Positions 7,691 through 15,690 of a DNA stretch of 36,366 nt are shown here, one piece after another (position 1 is the first letter of the stretch; each line of letters opens with the position of its first letter). Made by a program: the position numbers and the translations under genes. The notes beneath the pieces were generated by a model. It ran no database searches. It was not told where the DNA came from and saw only the letters and a program-made list of their open reading frames with translations. The stretch is from Anaerolineales bacterium (lineage in GTDB: Bacteria; Chloroflexota; Anaerolineae; Anaerolineales; DRMV01): contig JALUXH010000219.1 in the NCBI GenBank assembly GCA_027019065.1, forward strand, positions 1 to 36,366. Reading direction: 5' to 3'.

Positions 7691-8635
7691 ATGAATTTTC
7701 TCATCACCGGTGCAGCCGGTTTCCTGGGCGCGGCTTTGGCCAACCGCCTGGTGCGGGAAGGCCACCAGGTACGCGGGCTGGACGACCTTTCGGCAGGCGA
7801 CCGCGAGGCCCTTTCGCCGGAAGTGATGTTTACCCGCGGCGACATCAACGACCGCCCGAAGTTGTGGACCCTGCTGCAGGGCGTGGACTGCGTGTATCAT
7901 CTTGCAGCCCGCGTCTCGGTGCCTGAATCGGTGCTCTACCCGCGCGAATACAACGCCGTCAACGTTGGCGGCACGGTGGCTTTGATGGAAGCCATGCGCG
8001 ACGTGGGCGTGCGGAGGGTCGTGCTGGCTTCCTCCGGCGCGGTGTACGGCTTCCAGGAAAGCCAACCCTTAAAGGAAGAGATGATGCCCAACCCGCGGTC
8101 ACCTTACGCCGTCTCCAAACTGGCTGCCGAGCACTATGTGCGCACCATCGGACTGTTGTGGGGCATGGAAACCGTGGTGCTGCGGGTGTTCAACGCCTAC
8201 GGCCCCGGCCAGCACCTGCCGCCTTCCCACCCGCCGGTTATCCCCAGTTTCCTGTACCAGGCCGTGCGCGGCGGCACGCTGGTGGTCCACGGCGATGGCA
8301 GCCAGACGCGCGACTACGTCTTTGTGGACGATGTGGTCAATGCTCTGGTCGCTGCGGCCACGGCGCCGCAAGCCGCAGGGGAAATCATCAACGTGGGCAG
8401 CGGTAAGGAAACCAGCGTGCGCCAACTGGCCAATCTGGTGCTGGAAACCGCCCGCAGCCATGCTCAAATTGTCTACAACCCCCGCTCGGGCGGGGGGGTG
8501 CCCCGCATGTGTGCCGACCTGACCAAAGCGGAACGCATCCTGAACTACCGCCCGCGGGTGGGGCTGGCCGAGGGGCTGCGGCTGACTTTGGCCCGCGACC
8601 CCCGCTTTCAGCCCGCCGCAGCCGCTCCGGCGTAA
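7691..8635 (+). CDS. NAD-dependent epimerase/dehydratase (GalE-like, extended SDR)
   Basis: The 314-aa protein is an extended short-chain dehydrogenase that probably interconverts nucleotide sugars. The NAD-binding motif is GAAGFLG at residues 7-13. The catalytic Ser lies in LASSGAVYG (about 113-120), and the YxxxK pair is Y139 and K143 in SPYAVSK. Further family marks are NAYGPGQ and the GDGSQTRDYVFVDDVV block. The track start at 7400 is too early; the ATG at 7691 begins directly with the Rossmann strand MNFLITG and has GAGG seven bases upstream. Substrate cannot be read from the sequence; UDP-glucose/UDP-N-acetylglucosamine 4-epimerase or a related dehydratase are options. The alcohol dehydrogenase gene follows in the same direction, 53 bases downstream. 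Confidence 0.88.
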   Translation: MNFLITGAAGFLGAALANRLVREGHQVRGLDDLSAGDREALSPEVMFTRGDINDRPKLWTLLQGVDCVYHLAARVSVPESVLYPREYNAVNVGGTVALMEAMRDVGVRRVVLASSGAVYGFQESQPLKEEMMPNPRSPYAVSKLAAEHYVRTIGLLWGMETVVLRVFNAYGPGQHLPPSHPPVIPSFLYQAVRGGTLVVHGDGSQTRDYVFVDDVVNALVAAATAPQAAGEIINVGSGKETSVRQLANLVLETARSHAQIVYNPRSGGGVPRMCADLTKAERILNYRPRVGLAEGLRLTLARDPRFQPAAAAPA

Positions 8636-8688
8636 CCCTTCTCGGGCCTGTTCCCCCGAAAAGCCGTGCCATTTTGCGGAGGTGTGTC

Positions 8689-9699
8689 ATGCGTGCCTGG
8701 CGATTGTATGCTCACGATGTGATTGAGAACGAGCCTATGCGCCTGGAAGAAGTCCCCATGCCTGAGCCTGGGCCGGGGCAGGTACGGCTCAAAATCCGCG
8801 TCTGCGGCGTCTGCCACACCGACCTGCACACCGTGGAAGGCGACATCCACCCCCCGCGCCTGCCCATCACGGTGGGGCACCAGGTCGTCGGCATTGTGGA
8901 TCAACTCGGCGAGGGCGTCACCAACCTCAAAATCGGCGACCGCGTCGGTGTGCCGTGGTTTTACGACGCCTGTGGCAAGTGCGAGTATTGCCGGCGCGGC
9001 GAAGAAAACCTCTGCCCCAACGCCCGTTTCACCGGCTTCCACGTGGATGGCGGCTATGCCGAATACATGCTGGCCGAAGCCCGCTACGCCCTGCCCATCC
9101 CTGAAAAGATGGACGACCTGCACGCTGCTCCGCTGCTCTGTGCGGGCATCATCGGCTACCGCTCGCTCAAGAAAGCCGACCTGCAGCCGGGGGAACGCCT
9201 GGGGCTGTTCGGCTTCGGGGCCAGCGCCCACATTGCCATCCAGGTGGCGCGCTATTGGGGCTGCGAGGTCTATGTGTTCACCCGCTCGCCGAATCACCAG
9301 CAACACGCGCAAGCACTTGGCGCGGCGTGGGTTGGCCGCCCTGACGAAAAAGCCCCCAAGCCGCTGGATCGCGCCGTCATCTTTGCCCCCGCGGGCGAAG
9401 TGGTGCCTCGCGCCCTGGAAAACGTCCGCCGCGGCGGCACGGTGGCCATCAACGCCATTCACATGAGCCCCATTCCCGAAATGCCCTACCCCCTCATTTA
9501 CTGGGAACGCACCCTCCGCAGCGTCGCCAACGCCACCTATCAGGATGGCGTGGCATTCCTGAAACTCGCCGCCGAAATTCCCGTACACACCACCGTCACC
9601 GAATACCCGTTGGAAGACGCCCAAAAGGCGCTCCAAGACCTGAAAGCCAGCCGCATCAACGGCGAGGCGGTGTTGCGAGTGGCGTCTGACTCTCCTTGA
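8689..9699 (+). CDS. Zinc-dependent alcohol dehydrogenase family protein
   Basis: The 336-aa medium-chain dehydrogenase has catalytic zinc ligand candidates C42 (GVCHTD) and H64 (GHQVVG). The structural zinc cysteines are C95, C98, C101 and C109 in CGKCEYCRRGEENLC. The catalytic-domain motif is GHQVVG rather than GHExxG, and the nucleotide-binding turn reads GFGASAH instead of GxGxxG. Both are typical of the AdhA-like zinc alcohol dehydrogenase subgroup. It would oxidise alcohols or reduce aldehydes with NAD(P). The start at 8689 has GGAGGT upstream; the longer track ORF is an extension. It follows the epimerase gene closely and is probably co-transcribed. Substrate is unknown. Confidence 0.9.
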   Translation: MRAWRLYAHDVIENEPMRLEEVPMPEPGPGQVRLKIRVCGVCHTDLHTVEGDIHPPRLPITVGHQVVGIVDQLGEGVTNLKIGDRVGVPWFYDACGKCEYCRRGEENLCPNARFTGFHVDGGYAEYMLAEARYALPIPEKMDDLHAAPLLCAGIIGYRSLKKADLQPGERLGLFGFGASAHIAIQVARYWGCEVYVFTRSPNHQQHAQALGAAWVGRPDEKAPKPLDRAVIFAPAGEVVPRALENVRRGGTVAINAIHMSPIPEMPYPLIYWERTLRSVANATYQDGVAFLKLAAEIPVHTTVTEYPLEDAQKALQDLKASRINGEAVLRVASDSP

Positions 9700-9756
9700 A
9701 AAAGCCGACATGAAATGACAGAACGCGCCCTCCCCCCACTTTGGCTCGCTGCCCGA

Positions 9757-9762
9757 TATAAT
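9757..9762 (+). promoter_or_regulatory. -10 box before the PH-domain gene
   Basis: A perfect TATAAT lies 44 bases before the ATG at 9807. No -35 at proper spacing was found, so the call rests on the -10 and its position in the intergenic gap. Confidence 0.5.
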
Positions 9763-9806
9763 GGCGGCGCGTCCAACGCCCTTTTTGCCCCAGAAACCAC
9801 GAAATC

Positions 9807-10685
9807 ATGGCAACCGCACCCACCTTCACCCCTCCCCAACAACCCGGCACAGCCCTGCAGGTCACGGCCGCGGCCGTGCTGGCCGCCAGCGCAGGGGTGT
9901 GTTATTACCTTGCAGCCCAACCCGCGGCACAGGGCGGCCTGGCTTTCCTGCTGTTAGGGCTGCTGCTGACCGCGCCGCTACCGTTGCTGCTCTACGGCGC
10001 TTACGCCCTGCGGCAGGCCGTTTACGCTGTGAACCGCGACCGCCTGGTGCTGCAATGGGGATGGTGGGTAGAAGAAATCCCCATGCAAGCCATCACATGG
10101 GTACAAACCGCGGACGCGCTGGAAACCCCGCTTCCTCTGCCGAGAGCCCGCTGGCCCGGCAACCTGACCGGCGAACGTCAAAGCGGCGGGCTGACCTACA
10201 CTTTCATGGCCTCGCAGCCTCAAGGGCTGGTCGTCATTGCGACAGAACACCGCCGCTATGTCATTTCGCCCACCGACCCGGCGGCCTTCCTGGAAGCCGT
10301 GCGCCGTGCAGCCGAGGAAGGCTCACTGGAAACCGTCCTTTCGGCCTCACACCGCCCCACCCGCTGGCTGAACGCCATCTGGAACGACCCCTTGGCCCGT
10401 GCCTTGTTGCTGGCCGCCTGGGGGGTGACCCTGGCCGCAGTGCTTTGGAGCAGCCTGGCCGCTTCAAGCCTGGCCCCGTCCCGCGGGGCGCCTGCCGACG
10501 ACCGGGCTGTGCTGCTGGCAGCCGCGGCCGTGCTGTTCCAGGGGCTGAATGCCGGGTTAGGGCTTTTTGCCTATCAGTCTCCTCTTCGGCGGGCGATGGC
10601 CTACCTCATCTGGCTCACCGGCGCGCTGGCGGCGGCGGGCTTTTTGGCCTCGGTCGGTGTGGTGCTGCTGGGAGGCGCGGGATGA
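9807..10685 (+). CDS. Membrane protein with bacterial PH-like domain
   Basis: The 292-aa product has two N-terminal hydrophobic segments (about residues 12-35 and 42-68). A central soluble part (about 70-165) follows, with YAVNRDRLVLQWGWWVEEIP and IPMQAITWVQ, which resembles the bacterial pleckstrin-homology (bPH/DUF304-like) fold. Three more hydrophobic segments occupy the C-terminal part. The role is unknown; such proteins are thought to be membrane-associated scaffolds or envelope-stress related. The gene ends in an ATGA overlap with the DUF92 gene, so the two are translationally coupled. The domain assignment is by visual resemblance and is moderately sure. Confidence 0.65.
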   Translation: MATAPTFTPPQQPGTALQVTAAAVLAASAGVCYYLAAQPAAQGGLAFLLLGLLLTAPLPLLLYGAYALRQAVYAVNRDRLVLQWGWWVEEIPMQAITWVQTADALETPLPLPRARWPGNLTGERQSGGLTYTFMASQPQGLVVIATEHRRYVISPTDPAAFLEAVRRAAEEGSLETVLSASHRPTRWLNAIWNDPLARALLLAAWGVTLAAVLWSSLAASSLAPSRGAPADDRAVLLAAAAVLFQGLNAGLGLFAYQSPLRRAMAYLIWLTGALAAAGFLASVGVVLLGGAG

Positions 10686-11485
10686 GCCTGTGGACGCAGA
10701 TGGGGCTGGGCAGCGCCGCTGCGGCGCTTGTGGCCTGGGGAGCCTACCGGGCGCGGGCGCTGGCCTCCAGCGGCGCGTGGGCTGCCGTGTTCATCGGCGG
10801 GGTCATTTTTGGCCTGGGCGGCTGGGCATGGGCAGGGTTGCTGCTGGCCTTTTTCATTTCTTCCAGCGCGCTCTCTCACCTTTTTCGGCGGCGCAAGCGC
10901 ACCCTCGGCGAAAAATTCGCCAAAGGCAGCCGCCGCGATTGGGGGCAAGTGGCAGCCAACGGCGGGTTAGCCGCGGCGCTGGCCGTTTTTCATGCCCGGC
11001 AGCCGGAAGCCCAATGGGCCTGGGTGGCTTTCGCCGGCGCGCTGGCAGCGGTAAATGCCGACACCTGGGCTACGGAAATCGGCGTGCTTTCCCCCTGGAA
11101 GCCCCGCCACATCCTCACGGGGAAGCCCCTGCCCGCGGGCACATCGGGCGGGGTATCGCCCCTCGGGCTGGCCGCTGCCCTCGGCGGCGCAGCACTGCTC
11201 GGCGGCTGCGCAGCGTGGGGGCCCACCGGCTGGCCGGCTGCTCTCGCCATCACTGCAGGCGGCTTTGGCGGCGCGCTGCTGGATTCTGCCCTCGGAGCCA
11301 CCGTGCAGGCCATGTTCTTCTGCCCTCACTGCCAACAGGAAACCGAACACACCCCGCGCCATACCTGCGGCACACCCACCCTCTGGCGGCGAGGCTGGCA
11401 GTGGATGAACAACGACGTCGTCAACGCCCTGGCATCCCTCGCAGGCGCAGTGCTGGCCGCAGGCATCTGGGCGCTGGCGCGGTAA
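10682..11485 (+). CDS. DUF92 family integral membrane protein
   Basis: The 267-aa polytopic membrane protein starts MSLWTQMGLG, overlapping the upstream stop by ATGA. DUF92 marks include the Asp-rich NADTWATEIG motif near residue 125, LTGKPLPAGTSGGVSPLG (about 143-160), and GGFGGALLDSALGATVQ near residue 200. A CPHCQQETEHTPRHTCG cysteine/histidine cluster follows. Plant relatives (VTE6) act as phytyl-phosphate kinases, and bacterial members may act on isoprenoid or similar lipid phosphates using CTP; this is only a family-level inference. The track extends the frame to 9761, but the start at 10682 fits the overlap and the membrane segment. It is convergent with cydC. Confidence 0.85.
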   Translation: MSLWTQMGLGSAAAALVAWGAYRARALASSGAWAAVFIGGVIFGLGGWAWAGLLLAFFISSSALSHLFRRRKRTLGEKFAKGSRRDWGQVAANGGLAAALAVFHARQPEAQWAWVAFAGALAAVNADTWATEIGVLSPWKPRHILTGKPLPAGTSGGVSPLGLAAALGGAALLGGCAAWGPTGWPAALAITAGGFGGALLDSALGATVQAMFFCPHCQQETEHTPRHTCGTPTLWRRGWQWMNNDVVNALASLAGAVLAAGIWALAR

Positions 11486-11620
11486 CACCCCCGCCCCTTT
11501 CCTGCGCGCACACTGCACGCGAAAACGCCTCGGCAGGCGCAATGACCTGCCCCCATCGCGGCGATGGCAACCCCGGGCATGTGTTTCCCCCGCGTTCCCC
11601 TTTGGCGCCGCCCGCCGGGG

Positions 11621-13372
11621 CTAAATGGGCCCCGCCTGCAAATTTTCGCTTTGCAACGCCCACAAACGGCTGTAAAGGCCGCCGCGGGCGAGCAGTTCGG
11701 CGTGGGCGCCGCGCTCGGCCACTTCCCCCTTGTAGAGCACCACAATTTCATCCATCGCTTCCAGCCCCACCAGGCTGTGCGTGACCCACAACACGCTGCG
11801 GCCGCGGGTGGTCTCCAGCAGGGTTTCCACCAACGCCCGCTCGGTGATGGCGTCCAGGTTGGCGGTGGGTTCATCAAGGAGCAAAATCGGCGCGTCGCGC
11901 AGCAGGGCGCGGGCAAGAGCGAGGCGCTGGCGCTGCCCGCCGCTGAGTTGCAGGCCCTGGCCGCCCAAGTCGGTGTCGTAGCCCTGGGGCAGGGTGCGCA
12001 GCCAGTCGGCGAGGCGTACGGCTTCCATCACCGCGTCCAGGCGGGCTTCGTCGGCGTCGGGCGCGGCGAGGAGCAGGTTTTCCCGCAGGGTGCCGCTGAA
12101 AATGAAAGGCTTTTGCCGCACCACCGCGAAACGGCCGCGCACCTCATTGGGCAGCAATTTCCGCAGGTCGCGCCCGCCCAAGGTGATGCGCCCCTCGTGG
12201 TATTCCCAAAAGCGCAGCAGCAGGGCAATCAAAGTGGATTTCCCCGCGCCGCTGGGCCCCACCACCGCAATGCGCCTGCCTTCGGGCAGGTCAAGGGAAA
12301 CCTGCCGCAGCGCGGGCGGCTCGTCGGGGGCGTAGCGGAAGGTGAGGGCTTCCACCCGCAGGTCGTTGGCCGCGGGCAGCGCCGCGGGTCGGGCAGGCGG
12401 CTTCACGGCGGGCTCGGCGTCCACCAGTTCAAAGAGGCGGCGGGCGGCGGCGAGGTTGCTTTCCAGGAAGGCGGCCGCTGTGGGGAGGCCAAAGGCGGCT
12501 TCGTAACCGCTGAGGGCCACCAGCACCAGCGCCACCCAGGTTACGCCGCCCAAAGCGCCCGCCCGCACCAGCGGCACGCCCAGCAGCAGCACCGAGAGCA
12601 TCCCCAGCCCCGAAAAGAGGATTTGCAGCGCCTGCTCCGCGCCTTCCAGCGAGGCCATTTTGGCCTGCGCGCCGAGGATTTCCTCGCCTAAGCGCAGGGC
12701 AAGGCGGCGCTGGGTTTCGGCGTAGTTGTAAGCCAGGGCGTCGGCCAGCCCCTGCACATGGTCTACCAGCGCGGCATTGAGGGCCGCCCGGCGGGAAACC
12801 AGCGCCTGCCCGGCGCGGCGGGCGCGCAGCCGCGCCCATACGGGCGCCGCCACCGCCGCCAGCAGGAAGAAGACCAGCCACGCCAGCCCTAAGCGGGGGG
12901 CAAAGGCTGCCAAAAAGCCGGTCAGCAGCACCGCGGTGAGGGTGGCAACCCACGGCGGGGCGAGCACCCGCACGAAGAAGTTTTCCAGGGTGCGGATGTC
13001 GGCGATGATGCGCGCCAGCAGATCGCCGCTGCGGTAACGCTGCAGGCGGGCGGGGGCGAGGGGTTCCAGCGCGGCGTAAAACCACACCCGCAGGCGGGTG
13101 AGCACCCGAAAGGTGGTGTCGTGGGAAACCAGCCGCTCGCCATAGCGGAACGCGCCGCGGGCGATGCCGAAGAAGCGCACGCCCACGATGGCGACGTTCA
13201 GGTCGCCGATGGAGGGGTGCAGCGCGGCTTTGGCGATAATCCACGCGCCGGTGCCCAGCAAGCCCACGCTGCTCAGCACGGTGGCTGTGCCCAGCAGCAC
13301 CGAGGCGAGCACCATTTTCCAGAACGGCATCACCATGCGCAACAGGCGGCGGAAGGCTTGACGGTTGGTCAT
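11621..13372 (-). CDS. cydC: CydC-type ABC exporter subunit (fused membrane and ATPase domains)
   Basis: The 583-aa half-transporter has an N-terminal six-helix exporter domain with CydC-like sequence (GLLGTGAWIIAKAAL, GVRFFGIARGAFRYGERL, LEPLAPARLQRYRSGDLLAR). A C-terminal ATPase follows with Walker A GPSGAGKST, signature LSGGQRQRLALARAL and Walker B ILLLDEPTANLD. CydDC exports glutathione or cysteine to the cell exterior and is needed for cytochrome bd assembly in bacteria studied. No cydD or cydAB gene is in this window; the upstream neighbour is an acetyltransferase that overlaps the start by ATGA. The ATG at 13372 was chosen over the longer track frame because of that overlap and the match to the family N-terminus. 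It may pair with a CydD encoded elsewhere, or act as a homodimer. Confidence 0.88.
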   Translation of the reverse strand: MTNRQAFRRLLRMVMPFWKMVLASVLLGTATVLSSVGLLGTGAWIIAKAALHPSIGDLNVAIVGVRFFGIARGAFRYGERLVSHDTTFRVLTRLRVWFYAALEPLAPARLQRYRSGDLLARIIADIRTLENFFVRVLAPPWVATLTAVLLTGFLAAFAPRLGLAWLVFFLLAAVAAPVWARLRARRAGQALVSRRAALNAALVDHVQGLADALAYNYAETQRRLALRLGEEILGAQAKMASLEGAEQALQILFSGLGMLSVLLLGVPLVRAGALGGVTWVALVLVALSGYEAAFGLPTAAAFLESNLAAARRLFELVDAEPAVKPPARPAALPAANDLRVEALTFRYAPDEPPALRQVSLDLPEGRRIAVVGPSGAGKSTLIALLLRFWEYHEGRITLGGRDLRKLLPNEVRGRFAVVRQKPFIFSGTLRENLLLAAPDADEARLDAVMEAVRLADWLRTLPQGYDTDLGGQGLQLSGGQRQRLALARALLRDAPILLLDEPTANLDAITERALVETLLETTRGRSVLWVTHSLVGLEAMDEIVVLYKGEVAERGAHAELLARGGLYSRLWALQSENLQAGPI

Positions 13373-13938
13373 GCACTTCTCTCCTCGCCCGCAGCGCGCC
13401 GGCGCTCGTATTCCGGCTTGAGGATGGCGTACACCAGCAGGTCGTAGTATGCCCCATCGCGGAAGACCGCGGCGCGCAGGGTGCCCTCGTAGGTCATGCC
13501 GATTTTCTGCATCACCCGCCCCGAAGCCGGATTGTTGTGCAGATAGCGCGCCTGAATGCGGTAGAGTTCCTGTTCGCCAAAGCCATAGGCCAGCACCGCG
13601 CGGGCAGCCTCGGTGGTGTAGCCCTGCCCCCAATAGGGCACGCCCACCCAATAGCCTATTTCGGCCACATGGCGCTGCTTTTGAAAGCGCAGGTCAATCG
13701 CACCCATGAAGTAGCCTTCCTGCCGATGGGTCATTGCCCAGGTTACAGCATGGTCCTGTTCAAAGGCCTCCCGTTGGGAAGCAATCCAGCGGCAGGCAGC
13801 CTCTTCGCTGTAGGGATGAGGAATGGTGGTGGTGCGGGCAATTTCCCAATCGCCGGCAAGCCGCACCAGGTCGGGGATGTCTTTGGGGGTGAACGCCCGC
13901 AGCAGCAGGCGCGGGGTGGTCAAAATGGGGAAGGTCAT
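13369..13938 (-). CDS. GNAT-family N-acetyltransferase (RimJ/RimL-like)
   Basis: The 189-aa protein begins MTFPILTTPRLLLRAF, the usual opening of the RimJ/RimL acetyltransferase group. The acetyl-CoA binding motif appears as GVPYWGQGYTTEAARAVL, followed by YRIQARYLHNNPASGRVMQKIGM. Such enzymes acetylate protein N-termini, amino acids or antibiotics; the substrate cannot be told here. The ATG at 13938 is preferred to the track start at 14049 because the conserved domain starts there and a TATAAT box lies in between. The ribosome binding site is poor. The stop codon overlaps the cydC start, so the two are translationally coupled. Confidence 0.85.
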   Translation of the reverse strand: MTFPILTTPRLLLRAFTPKDIPDLVRLAGDWEIARTTTIPHPYSEEAACRWIASQREAFEQDHAVTWAMTHRQEGYFMGAIDLRFQKQRHVAEIGYWVGVPYWGQGYTTEAARAVLAYGFGEQELYRIQARYLHNNPASGRVMQKIGMTYEGTLRAAVFRDGAYYDLLVYAILKPEYERRRAAGEERSA

Positions 13939-13998
13939 GGGTATTTTTAGGGCAAGGGGACAGCCGTTGGGGAAGCAGCGAAGCGGTTTTGCGGGGAG

Positions 13999-14004
13999 AT
14001 TATA
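13999..14004 (-). promoter_or_regulatory. -10 box for the acetyltransferase-cydC pair
   Basis: TATAAT on the minus strand, 60 bases before the acetyltransferase ATG. There is no clear -35. It lies after the gltD-like gene terminator hairpin, supporting a separate transcription unit. Confidence 0.5.
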
Positions 14005-14026
14005 ACTGAAAACCGTTTTAACGCGA

Positions 14027-14058
14027 GCAGGCGGCGTGTGGATGCACACGCCGCCTGC
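14027..14058 (-). terminator. Perfect 14-bp hairpin after the gltD-like gene
   Basis: GCAGGCGGCGTGTG and its exact complement flank a 4-nt loop, 21 bases beyond the gltD-like stop codon. No long U-run follows on the minus strand. The position and stability suggest the end of that transcription unit. Confidence 0.6.
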
Positions 14059-14079
14059 CCCAGCGAAGGAGGAAAGGAG

Positions 14080-15579
14080 TCAAGGCACGGGCTGCAAGGC
14101 TTCTTCGCTGCCCGGCTGGCCCTCTGCCTTTTCCAAACCTGAAAGGTATTTGTGAATCGCCGCTGCCGCGCGTCGCCCGGCGGCCACGGCGGTTACCACC
14201 AAATCCGGGCCGGTGGCGGCGTCGCCGCCCGCGTATACGCCCGGGCGGGAAGTCTCACCGGTTTCGGGGTCGGTTACAATCAGGCCCCATTTGTAGGTTT
14301 TCAGGTCGGGCGTGGTCTTGCCGAGGGTATCGTCGGGCCAGTAGCCGATGGCAAGCACCACGATGTCGGCGGGCATGGTGAAGTTGGAGCCTTCCACGGG
14401 AATGGGGCGGCGGCGGCCGCTTTCATCGGGCTCACCCAGTTTCATCCGCACGCATTCCACCGCTTTCAGGCGGCCGTTCTCGTCGCCGATGAACTTCACC
14501 GGCTGGGTGAGGAACTGGTATTCCGCGCCTTCCTGCCGTGCCCAGGTGCGGTCTTTCAAGCCGCCGGGCATTTCGGCTTCCGAGCGGCGGTAAACGCAGG
14601 TGACTTTAGCCGCGTTCAGCCGCACCGAGGTGCGCAGGCAGTCCGAGGCCGTATCGCCGCCGCCGACCACGATGACGTGTTTGCCTTCCACTTCCAGCGG
14701 GCCTTTGCCTTTGTATTCTTCCGGCCAGATGTCTTCCGGCACATTGGCGCGCACCAGGTATTCGGTGGCGGGATACACGCCTTCCAGATCGTTGCCTTCC
14801 ACTTTCATGGGCGCATCCACATTGGCGCCCACGCCGATGAACACGGCCTCAAAGCCTTCCGCGAAGAGGTCGTCAATGGTCTTGTCCACCCCAATTTTGG
14901 TGTTGTAAACGAATTGGACGCCCGCCTGTTTCAGGTCTTCCACGCGGGCGAAAACCACGTCTTTGGGCAGTTTGAAATTGGGGATGCCGTAGGTCAAGAG
15001 CCCCCCGGCTGTGGGTTTGGCGTCGAACACAGTCACATCGTGGCCTTTTTGGCGCAATTGCTCGGCGCAGGAAAGCCCGGCCGGGCCCGCGCCGATGACG
15101 GCCACACTGTGGCCGGTGGGCTTCCCCACAGGCACTTCTACCAGGCCGCCCTTGACCCGCCGCTCGTAATCTACCACGAAGCGCTCCAACATGCCGGTTT
15201 GCACCGTGCCGTCGTAAGCCGAGCGCACGCAGCCGCCCTCGCACAGCACTTCGTGGGGGCAAACCCGGCTGCACACTTCGGGCATGGAACTGGTATCACG
15301 ATAGAGGGCTGCGGCTTCCAGAAAACGCCCCTGCTCAATCAGCCACATGGCCGAGGGGATGTCGTTGTGAACGGGGCAGGCCTGCATACACGGGGCAGGG
15401 TCAGGGCAGTGAATACAGCGGGAGGCTTCCCGCTGGGCTTCTTCGGGGGTCAGGGGAATGTGAATATCGTTGAAATCGCATACGCGCTCTTCGGGGTCGC
15501 GCAGCGGGAGTTCCAGGTAAGGGATCACCAACCGTTTTTTGCGGTCAATGGGCAGCGTCTCGCTGGGCACTTTCTGCAT
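14080..15579 (-). CDS. GltD-like NAD(P)-dependent FeS flavoprotein oxidoreductase
   Basis: The 499-aa protein matches the small subunit of glutamate synthase and its relatives (NfnB/SudA-type, dihydropyrimidine dehydrogenase N-terminal domain). N-terminal cysteines for two 4Fe-4S clusters lie in CIHCPDPAPCMQACPVH and CSRVCPHEVLCEGGC. The FAD site is GAGPAGLSCAEQL, the NAD(P) site is VVGGGDTASDCLR, and the C-terminal FAD motif is VYAGGDAATGPDLVVTAV. It would pass electrons from NAD(P)H to a partner. No gltB large subunit is adjacent, so glutamate synthase, transhydrogenase or sulfide dehydrogenase roles remain open. The start at 15579 is set by AGGAGGT seven bases upstream; the track start at 15606 is an upstream extension. 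Confidence 0.88.
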   Translation of the reverse strand: MQKVPSETLPIDRKKRLVIPYLELPLRDPEERVCDFNDIHIPLTPEEAQREASRCIHCPDPAPCMQACPVHNDIPSAMWLIEQGRFLEAAALYRDTSSMPEVCSRVCPHEVLCEGGCVRSAYDGTVQTGMLERFVVDYERRVKGGLVEVPVGKPTGHSVAVIGAGPAGLSCAEQLRQKGHDVTVFDAKPTAGGLLTYGIPNFKLPKDVVFARVEDLKQAGVQFVYNTKIGVDKTIDDLFAEGFEAVFIGVGANVDAPMKVEGNDLEGVYPATEYLVRANVPEDIWPEEYKGKGPLEVEGKHVIVVGGGDTASDCLRTSVRLNAAKVTCVYRRSEAEMPGGLKDRTWARQEGAEYQFLTQPVKFIGDENGRLKAVECVRMKLGEPDESGRRRPIPVEGSNFTMPADIVVLAIGYWPDDTLGKTTPDLKTYKWGLIVTDPETGETSRPGVYAGGDAATGPDLVVTAVAAGRRAAAAIHKYLSGLEKAEGQPGSEEALQPVP

Positions 15580-15644
15580 TACACACCTCCTCTCCAACCT
15601 TCGCAAGGTGGCTTAATCCATACCAGAAAATGGGCTTTTTCGCA

Positions 15645-15660
15645 GGTGACGGTTGTCACA
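15645..15660 (-). promoter_or_regulatory. Possible CRP/FNR-type operator upstream of the gltD-like gene
   Basis: On the minus strand TGTGACAACCGTCACC matches the CRP-like palindrome TGTGA-N6-TCACA at nine of ten positions. It lies about 65 bases before the gltD-like start. No CRP-family gene is in the window, so this is a pattern match only. Confidence 0.3.
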
Positions 15661-15690
15661 AATCACCGCGCTTTTTTCGGTTTGCATATT

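Noticed and set aside
11552-11566. CCATCGCGGCGATGG palindrome between DUF92 and cydC genes
   Set aside because: The stem is only 6 bp with no U-run, too weak to call a terminator for either convergent gene.
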